Below, piece by piece: positions 29,187-37,120 of a stretch of 64,000 bases of DNA (positions are counted from its first letter, which is position 1; each line of letters starts with the position of its first letter). The notes below the pieces were generated by a model. The model did no database searches and had not been told where the DNA came from. It saw only the letters and a list, made by a program, of their open reading frames with translations. The stretch is taken from positions 1 to 64,000 of the forward strand of contig NZ_CAMHZD010000009.1 in the NCBI RefSeq assembly GCF_946190065.1, written 5' to 3'. The position numbers were made by a program, and so were the translations under genes. The stretch comes from Streptococcus mitis. Its GTDB lineage: Bacteria > Bacillota > Bacilli > Lactobacillales > Streptococcaceae.

Positions 29187-29906
29187 TTAAATTTCATTTA
29201 GAAAATGTGACATAAAATATTCTTCTAAGTCAATATCCTCTCTCCTAATCTCTTTCATAGAGACTTGTTCTAGCATTTCTCCATTTTTGATAAAACCAAT
29301 TTTATCTGCTATCTGTGAAATTTCCGATAATATATGACTCGATATTAGTATTGTAATTCCATGTTCCTTTGAAAGCGACAACAAAAGATTTCGAATTTCT
29401 TGAATTCCTATTGGATCTAAACCATTGATTGGCTCATCTAAAATTAACAATTTAGGTTTTGTTAGAAACGCACGAGCTAAACCAAGCCTTTGCCTCATTC
29501 CTAACGAAAAATCTTTTACTTTTTTAGTCGTATTTTTTAATCCGACCATCCTTAAGGCTCTTATTATATCTGATTCGGTAATATTTTTCCTCATATATTG
29601 CGCGTGAATTTCCAAAATTTCTTTTGCTGTGAGGTTTTCATAAAAAATTGGTGTTTCAATAACACTTCCAACTTGACTTAGAATCTCCTCTCTGTGATCT
29701 TGTAAATTTTTTCCAAAGATTTCAATACTACCAGATGTAACAGTTGATAAGGATAACATGCATTTCATTAAAGTTGTTTTCCCTGCGCCATTTGGTCCTA
29801 AAAATCCATAGATTTCTCCTTCAGCAATTTGAAGGTTGATACCACTTAAAATTTCTTCTTTATCAATTGTTTTAAAAACTTCTTTTACTTCAACAATATT
29901 TTTCAT
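29187..29906 (-). CDS. ABC-2 type transporter ATP-binding protein (bacitracin/lantibiotic-export type)
   Basis: 239 residues from the ATG at 29906, with AGAGAG upstream. Walker A GPNGAGKTTLMK, signature FSLGMRQRLGLARAF, Walker B LLILDEPINGLD and the switch histidine in SSHILSEI are all present. The C-terminal tail is short. It ends 21 bp before the split exporter and follows the permease by about 135 bp. It probably works with that permease to remove or sense a peptide antibiotic or toxin; the ligand is not known. Confidence 0.87.
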   Translation of the reverse strand: MKNIVEVKEVFKTIDKEEILSGINLQIAEGEIYGFLGPNGAGKTTLMKCMLSLSTVTSGSIEIFGKNLQDHREEILSQVGSVIETPIFYENLTAKEILEIHAQYMRKNITESDIIRALRMVGLKNTTKKVKDFSLGMRQRLGLARAFLTKPKLLILDEPINGLDPIGIQEIRNLLLSLSKEHGITILISSHILSEISQIADKIGFIKNGEMLEQVSMKEIRREDIDLEEYFMSHFLNEI

Positions 29907-30041
29907 TTCTATCTCTCTTTCTATATCTAGCTTTAAATGCAAGAATTTTTCTTCAGGAGCATAAATACTAACTTATACAGTCTCTTCGTTTAAATAAATC
30001 ATCACAAAATTAGCACTTTCCTTCCATTAAATTTAGCTATA

Positions 30042-30782
30042 CTACTTGATATTAATATCTTTTCTTGAAATAGTATAAATTGAAAATGAAGTAATCATTA
30101 AACTTATGAAACTTGCAAATATCAAAAAGAATAAGTTATCAGCAATATTATTAGATAAACCTCCTGGACTTACATTCGAAAGTAACGCTGCTAAACCAAG
30201 TCCTGAAAGCATTGTTATAGCTATTGAATGCCTAATCATACCTAAAACAAAAGGTAGTATTCCGATTAATACTGTTCCAACCGTAATTCCAGCTAAGTTA
30301 ATCATTTGATTCGCTACTGGGATATAATTTGATTCGGTTAAAACTGCTACTAATTTAATTAATAATTGAATAACTAAATGTGCAGTAAAATGAGCAATAA
30401 ATGATATCAGAATTACTGTAAGCACTTTTCCCCATAATAATTTTATTTTAGAAACAGGGTACGAAAACAACTGAAAAATTGTTCTTCGTTTAAATTCATC
30501 AATAATAATCGTAGACAATAAATAAGATTCAAAAATCAAAAATGCTGCTTTTGTAAATAAAGATGAAAACAATGAAGCTACAATTGCCCAACCTTCCCAT
30601 TTACTAGTAATTCTAAAATCTTTAGTATTTTGTCCAACAAACTCTCCTAGTTTATTATCAGTCCCTAACCCCATGATTATAATTCCTGTAATACCTAACA
30701 CTATCAATATAGTACACGACCAGGCTAAAAATAATTTAGATTTAGAAACTTTATTTAATTCAATTTTAATAAGCGACAACAT
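30042..30782 (-). CDS. ABC-2 type transporter permease
   Basis: 246 residues from the ATG at 30782, preceded by GGAGG. Six hydrophobic segments, with an N-terminal MLSLIKIELNKVSKSKLF typical of lantibiotic-immunity and bacitracin-type permeases. It is the first gene of the permease-ATPase-exporter group, downstream of two operator-like sites (30840-30856 and 30874-30890). Export or self-protection is the family role; substrate unknown. Confidence 0.83.
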   Translation of the reverse strand: MLSLIKIELNKVSKSKLFLAWSCTILIVLGITGIIIMGLGTDNKLGEFVGQNTKDFRITSKWEGWAIVASLFSSLFTKAAFLIFESYLLSTIIIDEFKRRTIFQLFSYPVSKIKLLWGKVLTVILISFIAHFTAHLVIQLLIKLVAVLTESNYIPVANQMINLAGITVGTVLIGILPFVLGMIRHSIAITMLSGLGLAALLSNVSPGGLSNNIADNLFFLIFASFISLMITSFSIYTISRKDINIK

Positions 30783-30839
30783 AGATTTTTCCTCCAAAAA
30801 ATTTTGTTAATATTAATGACGCTATTCAAAAAGTACCTT

Positions 30840-30925
30840 ACATACTTCTGGTATGTTAAAATTTTAAAAATAAACATACTAAAGGTATGTATAATGAAAT
30901 TTTTAATACCATATCTAGAGTATGG
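30840..30925 (-). promoter_or_regulatory. Operator array upstream of the ABC permease operon
   Basis: Two perfect ACATAC-N5-GTATGT palindromes (30840-30856 and 30874-30890) and one degenerate copy CCATAT-N5-GTATGG (30909-30925). The centres are spaced 34 and 35 bp. The same perfect palindrome sits at the start of tetR, so this is very likely the binding site of the adjacent repressor. I see no convincing -35/-10 pair here for the permease gene. Confidence 0.75.
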
Positions 30926-30953
30926 TATTTTTTAAAATATCAAAACTTAAAAT

Positions 30954-31589
30954 TTATTTAACACCTTTTAAATGATCAAATAATTGGAAAATTACTTCCA
31001 TCATTTCATCAGTAATCAACTGCACTCCCAAACCTTCAAAAGTAAGTTTAATGAAATTCATTTTTCGTTTTAATTCTTCTACTGAAAAAACAGAAATTTG
31101 GAATCCAATCCAAATATTCAAAGTTAACACAATCAAATCAGCTAGCTCTTCAGGATATTCTGTTTTAATTGATTTATCTTTAACACCTTCGAAAACTTTT
31201 TCTCTAATCCCTGGTAAAAAATCAGAAAATAAACTTAAATACTGCTCTCCTAACAAACGTGGACTTCTTAACATAATTGAGACAGAGTACACTAATCTTT
31301 GTTGTTCTAAATTAGAGAACGCATCCATCAAAGAATTTTGTATTTTTTCTAATGCAGTATCTCCTCTCCAATTATAATTTAGAATTTCTTGATTATTTTC
31401 ACTAATGATTGATTGCAATATTTCATCTTTAGACTCAAAATGATGATAAATAACACCTTTCGTCAATCCACCTAACCCATCGATTATATCTTGTATTGAG
31501 GTATTATCGAATCCTTTTTCTAAAAATAAATCTTTCGAAACTTCTAATATTTTTTTTCTAGTTTCATGTGAGTTTCTATTCCTTGCCAT
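30954..31589 (-). CDS. TetR family repressor of the adjacent ABC operon
   Basis: 211 residues. The helix-turn-helix is in the N-terminal 55 residues (TRKKILEVSKDLFLEKGFDNTSIQDIIDGLGGLTKGVIYHHFESK). The C-terminal part is a typical ligand-binding helical domain without recognisable ligand residues. It is upstream of, and in the same direction as, the permease-ATPase-exporter genes. The shared palindrome at its own transcription start and in front of the permease gene implies autorepression and control of the transporters. Confidence 0.9.
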   Translation of the reverse strand: MARNRNSHETRKKILEVSKDLFLEKGFDNTSIQDIIDGLGGLTKGVIYHHFESKDEILQSIISENNQEILNYNWRGDTALEKIQNSLMDAFSNLEQQRLVYSVSIMLRSPRLLGEQYLSLFSDFLPGIREKVFEGVKDKSIKTEYPEELADLIVLTLNIWIGFQISVFSVEELKRKMNFIKLTFEGLGVQLITDEMMEVIFQLFDHLKGVK

Positions 31590-31604
31590 TATAACTCCTT
31601 TTCA

Positions 31605-31656
31605 ACATACTAACGGTATGTAATCTCATTATAATGCAAGAAACTAATAATGTCAA
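31605..31656 (-). promoter_or_regulatory. tetR promoter with operator at the transcription start
   Basis: Minus strand: -35 TTGACA (31651-31656), 17-bp spacer, -10 TATAAT (31628-31633). The palindrome ACATAC-TAACG-GTATGT (31605-31621) begins at about +1, a classic repressing position. Confidence 0.85.
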
Positions 31657-32168
31657 GATTCTTTTTATCCCCTCTAATTTTCAAAATTCATTGGCAAACT
31701 ACTATCCTATACAATTGACAGCCCAAATCTTTCAGAATAGAACAATCCTAACTATCGAATACCTCAACCTCATAAATATCCATGCAATCCTAAACCTAGA
31801 ATTCTATAAACTAAATGTTTTCGCACTATTCTAAGCCATTGATTGCTTTAAATTTTAATTTTTAAAGAATTCTAAAGCTAGAATAGTCCCATCCCAATCA
31901 GTTTTGATTGATTCACAATTTAGAAACTCTATGATTCTACTCCTTTTAAACAAAAAGGGACTGCATAAAGCAATCCTTTTCTGATTTTGAAATCATTTAC
32001 TTATACTCTTCGAAAATCAAATTCAAACCACGTCAGCTTCACCTTGCCGTACTCAAGTACAGCCTGCGGCTAGCTTCCTAGTTTGCTCTTTAATTTTCAT
32101 TGAGTATTAAACTTTGATAGTTGAGATAATCAATAGCTCACCTATAAAAAGAGTTATAGTAAAATTTC
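31657..32168. other. Intergenic region between tetR and dhaM
   Basis: 512 bp with no supported gene. It contains the BOX element at 32002-32107. The part 31660-32000 is AT-rich with no recognisable ORF, inverted-repeat ends or RNA signature. Confidence 0.6.
32002..32107 (+). repeat. BOX element (boxA joined to boxC)
   Basis: Begins TATACTCTTCGAAAATC and ends GATTTTCATTGAGTAT-like (AATTTTCATTGAGTAT here), with CACGTCAGCTTCACC and GCGGCTAGCTTCCTAG between. This is the boxA-boxC arrangement of the pneumococcal BOX family without a boxB module. It lies just downstream of dhaM. Confidence 0.85.
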
Positions 32169-32543
32169 TTATTTATTGATTTCAAGCTCCGACAACTGTG
32201 TTTGAATAACTGACAGTTCTGCACCAGCCTGAAGAAGAGCAGCTGCAGTATAGGCACCTTCTACAATTGGAACCCTATTGATGATGATACTTTTATCACT
32301 GAAATCAGCCACCATTTCTAAGTTCATTTTAGCAGAACCTAGGTCAAAAAAAGCTAATAAAGTATCTGCTGGATTTTCGGAAACAACCCTATCTACTTGA
32401 TCAAAACTCGTTCCAATTCCTCCATCTTCGGTTCCTCCTACATAAGTAATCGGAATATCTTTAGCTACTTCACTAATCAGTTCAACGACACCTTGTGCAA
32501 TGTGTTTAGAATGTGAAACGATAACAAGACCAATACTTCCCAT
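32169..32543 (-). CDS. dhaM: PTS-dependent dihydroxyacetone kinase, phosphotransferase subunit DhaM
   Basis: 124 residues, an EIIA-Man type domain only, as in lactic acid bacteria. The phosphorylated histidine is in VSHSKHIAQG near the N-terminus. It accepts phosphate from HPr and passes it to ADP bound on DhaL. It overlaps dhaL by one base. The supplying genes ptsH and ptsI are in this window. Confidence 0.93.
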   Translation of the reverse strand: MGSIGLVIVSHSKHIAQGVVELISEVAKDIPITYVGGTEDGGIGTSFDQVDRVVSENPADTLLAFFDLGSAKMNLEMVADFSDKSIIINRVPIVEGAYTAAALLQAGAELSVIQTQLSELEINK

Positions 32544-33118
32544 TAAACCACCCCAGTTTCTAAAAGAGCAGTAAAGAGTAATCCTGATGAAAATGATCCA
32601 GGATCAATATGTCCAAGAGAACGTTCTCCTACATAAGATGCCCTTCCTTTAGTTGCAAGTAAATCTTTGGTAGCATTCACTAGCTTATCAATAACCTCTT
32701 GAGTCAATTGGCCTGCAGACAAAGCAGCAATAACAGGAGTCCAAACATCAACCATTGTCTTTTCTCCAACTTCTGCTTTCCCACGTTTGACAATCATATC
32801 CAAACCGCTTTGTAAGATTTCCTCTATTTTCGAATTTGAATCAGCCTTGGCCATGCCCATAAAAGCAGAGCCATACAAGGGACCAGAAGCACCGCCTACC
32901 TTGCTCAGTAATTGCATTGAGACAAGTTTAAACACATCACTGCTTGTTTCAAATTGCTTTCCTTCTAAGTTTTCCATAACTGCAGCCATTCCACGCGCCA
33001 TATTTCCACCGTGGTCTCCATCTCCTATAGGGGTGTCTAGCTCACTAAGGTAATCTTTCTGTTCTTGAATCTTTTCATTAAAAAGCTTCATCCATTCAAG
33101 AGCTTGTTCAACATTCAT
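32543..33118 (-). CDS. dhaL: Dihydroxyacetone kinase ADP-binding subunit DhaL
   Basis: 191 residues. The aspartate cluster that holds Mg-ADP is in DTPIGDGDHGGNMARG (about 29-44), and GGASGPLYG is also conserved. DhaL carries a tightly bound ADP that is phosphorylated by DhaM and used to phosphorylate dihydroxyacetone on DhaK. It is 21 bp after dhaK. Confidence 0.95.
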   Translation of the reverse strand: MNVEQALEWMKLFNEKIQEQKDYLSELDTPIGDGDHGGNMARGMAAVMENLEGKQFETSSDVFKLVSMQLLSKVGGASGPLYGSAFMGMAKADSNSKIEEILQSGLDMIVKRGKAEVGEKTMVDVWTPVIAALSAGQLTQEVIDKLVNATKDLLATKGRASYVGERSLGHIDPGSFSSGLLFTALLETGVV

Positions 33119-33139
33119 GCGACATATCCTCCTTGAGTT

Positions 33140-34129
33140 TTACCAAGCTGGGGTAGTAACAGGTGTATTTAGAGCATCCAACCACTCATCATCTGCCAAT
33201 CGAATCAATGTTAATGATAATCCAGCCATATCGATTGATGTCATATAGTTTCCAATTTTCTTAAATGCCAAGTCAACACTTTTTTCATGGAGTAATTTAG
33301 CCACATCATTTGCAAATACGTATTGCTCCATAAGAGGAGTGCTTCCTAAACCATTGATGAGAAGGCCATAGCGTTCTCCAGCTTTAAGTTGGAAACCTTC
33401 AGATAACTTTTCAACCAATTCTGAGGCCAATTGTGCTGAGGGTTGCATCTTCTCTTTCTTATATCCCGGTTCACCGTGGATACCAACTCCGTATTCAAAT
33501 TCATCATCTTCTAGAACAAAACCTGGTTTGCCAACTTCTGGAACAGTAGCGCCAGATAGAGCTAAGCCAATTGTTTTAATTTCTAAGACAAGTTTGTCGG
33601 CCAAGTCCTTCATTTCAGATAATGTTTTACCAGAACGAGCCGCATCACCCAAAATTTTATGGACTAATATAGTACCTGCGACACCTCGACGACCTTGGGT
33701 ATAGAGACTATTTTCAACAGCGATATCATCATCAACCACAACGCTTGCTACATCAATACCTTCCATTTCAGCAAGTTCTTGTGCAATTTCAAAGTTCATG
33801 ATGTCCCCAGAATAGTTCTTGATGACCATGAAAACTCCAGCACCTTCATCAGCCGCCTTTATGGCTTCTAAAATTTGGTCCGGAGTAGGTGAAGTGAAGA
33901 CTGCTCCACAAATGGCAGCAGACAACATTCCATCTCCTACAAATCCAGCATGACTTGGTTCATGTCCTGAACCTCCACCTGAAATGAGTCCAACTTTTCC
34001 TGTCTTTTCCGCCTTTCTAACAATGACATCAAAACCATCTAAGCGTTCTACCAAGTCATCATGCATGAATGACAACCCCTGCAACATTTCATCAACAACT
34101 TGTGTCGGTTCATTTATAATTTTTTTCAT
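33140..34129 (-). CDS. dhaK: Dihydroxyacetone kinase substrate-binding subunit DhaK
   Basis: 329 residues. Catalytic features are intact: GSGHEPSH, the aspartate in SGDIMNFE, and the histidine in GVGIHGEPG that binds the substrate covalently. AAGGAG precedes the ATG. First gene of dhaKLM, which turns dihydroxyacetone into dihydroxyacetone phosphate for glycolysis. It is divergent from dhaS-dhaQ and has a DhaS-type operator next to its promoter. Confidence 0.95.
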   Translation of the reverse strand: MKKIINEPTQVVDEMLQGLSFMHDDLVERLDGFDVIVRKAEKTGKVGLISGGGSGHEPSHAGFVGDGMLSAAICGAVFTSPTPDQILEAIKAADEGAGVFMVIKNYSGDIMNFEIAQELAEMEGIDVASVVVDDDIAVENSLYTQGRRGVAGTILVHKILGDAARSGKTLSEMKDLADKLVLEIKTIGLALSGATVPEVGKPGFVLEDDEFEYGVGIHGEPGYKKEKMQPSAQLASELVEKLSEGFQLKAGERYGLLINGLGSTPLMEQYVFANDVAKLLHEKSVDLAFKKIGNYMTSIDMAGLSLTLIRLADDEWLDALNTPVTTPAW

Positions 34130-34168
34130 GAGAAACTCCTTTCGGCATGTATCTTTGTTTTCGCTTTC

Positions 34169-34220
34169 ATTATATATTTTTTATTGCTAGATGATAAGGG
34201 ACAGATTCTATTATTTGTCC
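34169..34220 (-). promoter_or_regulatory. dhaKLM promoter with DhaS operator
   Basis: The palindrome GGACAGAT-N6-ATTTGTCC (34199-34220) closely fits the lactococcal DhaS operator as I remember it. On the minus strand a -10 TATAAT is at 34169-34174 with a weak -35 TTATCA (34192-34197), so the operator abuts the -35 from upstream. That is an activator position, and DhaS is an activator. Confidence 0.8.
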
Positions 34221-34282
34221 CCTTTTAAACCCATTTAAAACATTTTTTTGGTAAAATGAAGGAAGTAACAGAAAGGCTTCCT

Positions 34283-34813
34283 ATGGCATCATCACTTATT
34301 ACAAAAAAACGGATTGCCAAGGCATTTAGAGACCTATTAGCTACTAGAGAATTTGATAAAATCTCTATTGTAGATATCATGGAATCAGCTGGCATTCGTA
34401 GACAGACCTTTTACAATCACTTTCTTGACAAATATGAACTGCTAGACTGGATATTTGAAAATGACTTAACCGAGTATATCACCAATAACTTGGACTTCAT
34501 TTCAGGCCAAAAACTATTACAAGAATTATTTTTTTATTTCGAACAAGAGCGTGACTTTTATATTCAACTTTTTGATATTCAAGGGCAAAATAACTTCTAT
34601 GACCAATTTATCAGCTACTGTCGCTTGCTTGTATCAAAAATTTTAAGAGAATACGGTCAGATTGATATCGATTCATCTGCTTATACTTGCTTTTTGTTAG
34701 ACTATCATTCACATGCTCTAGCAGAGATCGTGAAGGCTTACGTCAATAAAAAAAGTCCAGTTCCACAACCAGACTTTCTAATCATGACAATTATTGGAAA
34801 GAGACCACAATGA
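34283..34813 (+). CDS. dhaS: DhaS, TetR-like activator of the dihydroxyacetone kinase operon
   Basis: 176 residues from the ATG at 34283, with AAAGG 6 nt upstream; an in-frame ATG at 34256 lacks this. The N-terminal helix-turn-helix (RIAKAFRDLLATREFDKISIVDIMESAGIRRQTFYNHF) is of TetR type. In Lactococcus, DhaS activates dhaKLM when complexed with DhaQ and dihydroxyacetone. It overlaps dhaQ by 4 bp and is divergent from dhaKLM, so the full sensing circuit is present. Confidence 0.9.
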   Translation: MASSLITKKRIAKAFRDLLATREFDKISIVDIMESAGIRRQTFYNHFLDKYELLDWIFENDLTEYITNNLDFISGQKLLQELFFYFEQERDFYIQLFDIQGQNNFYDQFISYCRLLVSKILREYGQIDIDSSAYTCFLLDYHSHALAEIVKAYVNKKSPVPQPDFLIMTIIGKRPQ

Positions 34814-35799
34814 CATTTATTTCAAATCATAAACAAAAAATTATTTCAAGTTACATTTCAGCAACTGTTAGCAGTCATCCTGAATTAGAAAAACACCCTA
34901 CCTTACCTTTAGTCTATCAAAAAAATCGCAATCCTCATCAGGTTCCAATATTGTCGGGTGGAGGTTCAGGACACGAACCTGCTCATATTGGATATGTGGG
35001 AGAAGGAATGCTTACTGCTGCTATCTATGGCCAATTATTTACTCCTCCTACAAGAACTGAAATCTTAGAGTCCATTCGTTTTTTAAACAATGGTCACGGT
35101 GTCTTCATCATTGTAAAAAATTTCGAAGCAGATATCAAAGAATTTAGCTCGGCCATTAATACTGCTAGAAAAGAAGGGATTAAAGTCGGCTATAGTCTAG
35201 CACACGACGATATTTCCATTGAACCTCACAATAGATTTCAAATTAGAGGAAGAGGGCTCGCAGGGACTATTTTACTTCATAAAATTCTAGGATATGCAGC
35301 TCAAAATGGTGCCGAAATAGAGCAACTAACTGATTTAGGTCATGAACTTGCTCCCGAAATCGCAACAATTGGCTTTGCAACGAAAGCTGCTAGTCTCCCC
35401 CAAGCCATCCTTCCACTATTTAACTTGGAAGAAGGAAATATTTCCTATGGTATTGGGATACATGGCGAAGAGGGCTATCGTGTGGTCCCATTCCAATCTT
35501 CAGAAATCCTTGCAAATGAAATTATAAGTAAATTAAGATTACACTATCATTGGAAAAAGGGTGATCAATTTATATTGCTTGTAAATAATCTAGGCACTAC
35601 TAGCAACCTAGAAATGGGCATATTTATCAACGATCTCCTTCAACTCCTAGAAATTGAAGGAATCACTATTACCTTTATAAAATCAGGAACATTTATGACC
35701 AGTCTAGATATGGCAGGTATATCCGTAACTCTTTGCCCTGTAAAGAATAAGCAATGGTTAGAAGCGCTCAATGCTCCAACGACAGCTTTTGCATGGTAA
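34810..35799 (+). CDS. dhaQ: DhaQ, DhaK-like coactivator of DhaS
   Basis: 329 residues, a DhaK paralogue. It keeps the substrate-binding GSGHEPAH and the histidine of GIGIHGEEG. The active-site loop differs from DhaK (FEADIKEF in place of YSGDIMNFE). No DhaL or DhaM accompanies it. In Lactococcus DhaQ binds dihydroxyacetone and the DhaS protein and is not a kinase. Its start overlaps the dhaS stop (ATGA). Confidence 0.9.
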   Translation: MTFISNHKQKIISSYISATVSSHPELEKHPTLPLVYQKNRNPHQVPILSGGGSGHEPAHIGYVGEGMLTAAIYGQLFTPPTRTEILESIRFLNNGHGVFIIVKNFEADIKEFSSAINTARKEGIKVGYSLAHDDISIEPHNRFQIRGRGLAGTILLHKILGYAAQNGAEIEQLTDLGHELAPEIATIGFATKAASLPQAILPLFNLEEGNISYGIGIHGEEGYRVVPFQSSEILANEIISKLRLHYHWKKGDQFILLVNNLGTTSNLEMGIFINDLLQLLEIEGITITFIKSGTFMTSLDMAGISVTLCPVKNKQWLEALNAPTTAFAW

Positions 35800-35815
35800 T
35801 TCTCTTGTATAACTC

Positions 35816-35847
35816 AAAAGGGCTACATCACTTGATAGCCCTTTTAA
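35816..35847 (+). terminator. Terminator of dhaS-dhaQ
   Basis: AAAAGGGCTA / TAGCCCTTTT stem with a 10-nt loop, 16 bp after the dhaQ stop. Nearly symmetrical, so it could also serve the convergent gene at 35885. Confidence 0.85.
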
Positions 35848-35884
35848 TCTTATCTCATGTTTAAAAGAATTCATTCTTTCTATT

Positions 35885-36436
35885 TCAAGAAGTCCATCTA
35901 TCCCTACAATTCTTCTGATGAGCTTTGAGTTTTTTCATAGCCCAATCATAGTGGCTTGACGTGCTACTAACAAAGTAAGAACCTAGACTTGTTCCGCCGG
36001 TCCACTTATAGACACCTTTGCTAAAGAGTTCGTCATTGCTAAAAACTTCTATCAACTCTAAAACCTCTCTATGTGATTGTTCTAGGAGTCTAGTCGCTTC
36101 TTCTAAGGAGGTTTTCTGGTGCTTCTTCCAAAAAGCGACATTCATTTCTCCATAAGTTTTCCAATTATAAGATTCAGGGAGAAAAGGTCTTTCTTGATCT
36201 TCTTGATTAGAATGTACCCAAGTCAAAAGTAACTGCTGCCATTCATAAAGATGGATCAAGACATCCCGTAGATTTTTATCCCTTTTCCAGTGAGCTTCTT
36301 TTTTCTTTGGGTCTCTTGAAAAATCAAATGGAGTCTGTAGCTCATCTTCACTTAATTGAGAGATGAAGAGGTTAAGCTTTTCATAATTTTCCTTAGAGAC
36401 CTGCATTAGCTCCTCTTTTGTTTTTGGTCTAGGCAC
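35885..36436 (-). CDS. ClbS/DfsB (DUF1706) family four-helix protein
   Basis: 183 residues. The N-terminus MPRPKTKEELMQVSKENYEKLNLFISQLSEDEL and the later KNLRDVLIHLYEWQQLLLTW and YKWTGGTSLGSYFVSSTSSHYDWAMKKL segments fit the ClbS/DfsB family, related to DinB-like four-helix proteins. ClbS protects colibactin producers, but most members have no known role, so no function is claimed here. Monocistronic, convergent with dhaQ. Confidence 0.75.
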   Translation of the reverse strand: MPRPKTKEELMQVSKENYEKLNLFISQLSEDELQTPFDFSRDPKKKEAHWKRDKNLRDVLIHLYEWQQLLLTWVHSNQEDQERPFLPESYNWKTYGEMNVAFWKKHQKTSLEEATRLLEQSHREVLELIEVFSNDELFSKGVYKWTGGTSLGSYFVSSTSSHYDWAMKKLKAHQKNCRDRWTS

Positions 36437-36492
36437 AGAGTTTTTCCCTTCATATTGCTAGTTATTATGAGAATTTTTTCTCCTTTAAATCT

Positions 36493-36987
36493 CTATAACT
36501 TATCCTTTAATTTCTCAACAAAGAGATAGGCTGCTGGACAGGTCAAAGTATTCTTAATCGTTAAATGGTTGATTTGATGGATCTTTTTGCGATCTGTATG
36601 GGGAAATTCCCGACAAGCCTTTGGACGAACTTCATAGATGGAACAGAGATTATCTCCTCCTAGAAAGGGACAAGGCATGGATTTAAAAACCTTATCACCA
36701 TCTTCATCTACCTGCAGAAACTCCGCTTCAAAAGCTGGTAATTTCATCTTAAAGTACTTAGCAATACGAGTGATGTCTGCTTCCTTGAAGTCAGGTCCCA
36801 ATGTCTTGCAACAGTTAGCACAGGCCGTACAATCAATCTCTGCAAAGACTTCTTGGTGTATCTGCTGGGCTATCTTATCTAGATTTTTTGGTGGCTTTTT
36901 CTTTAAATTGGCTAAAACTTTTCGATGCTCCTTCTGCTTTTGTAAGGCTAGCTGGTGGTAGTACTCAATATCAATTTCTTTAGACAT
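36493..36987 (-). CDS. YkgJ family cysteine cluster protein (zinc or iron binding)
   Basis: 164 residues. Cysteine-rich pattern CTACANCC (about 55-62), CPF near 103, CSIYEVRPKACREFP, typical of the YkgJ/UPF0153 metal-cluster family. No membrane segment. The biochemical role of the family is not established. It lies between the DUF1706 gene and ptsI. Confidence 0.82.
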   Translation of the reverse strand: MSKEIDIEYYHQLALQKQKEHRKVLANLKKKPPKNLDKIAQQIHQEVFAEIDCTACANCCKTLGPDFKEADITRIAKYFKMKLPAFEAEFLQVDEDGDKVFKSMPCPFLGGDNLCSIYEVRPKACREFPHTDRKKIHQINHLTIKNTLTCPAAYLFVEKLKDKL

Positions 36988-37088
36988 GTTTTCTCTCTTA
37001 TTCTAATTACTTTCCCCTATTATACCATGCCTCTGAACCATTGAAAAGTGGACTTTACAAGACTATACTATTCCCGAATGTATCAAAA

Positions 37089-37113
37089 AACCTTGCAACT
37101 AGGTTACAAGGTT
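37089..37113 (-). terminator. Terminator of ptsHI
   Basis: Minus strand AACCTTG / CAAGGTT stem followed by TTTTTT, starting 8 bp after the ptsI stop codon. Confidence 0.8.
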
Positions 37114-37120
37114 AATGACA

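Noticed and set aside
30906-30930. Intrinsic terminator of tetR
   Set aside because: The palindrome has no T-run in the tetR direction, and it fits the repeated operator pattern in spacing and sequence better.
31660-32000. Insertion sequence remnant between tetR and dhaM
   Set aside because: I found no transposase-like reading frame, terminal inverted repeats or target duplication.
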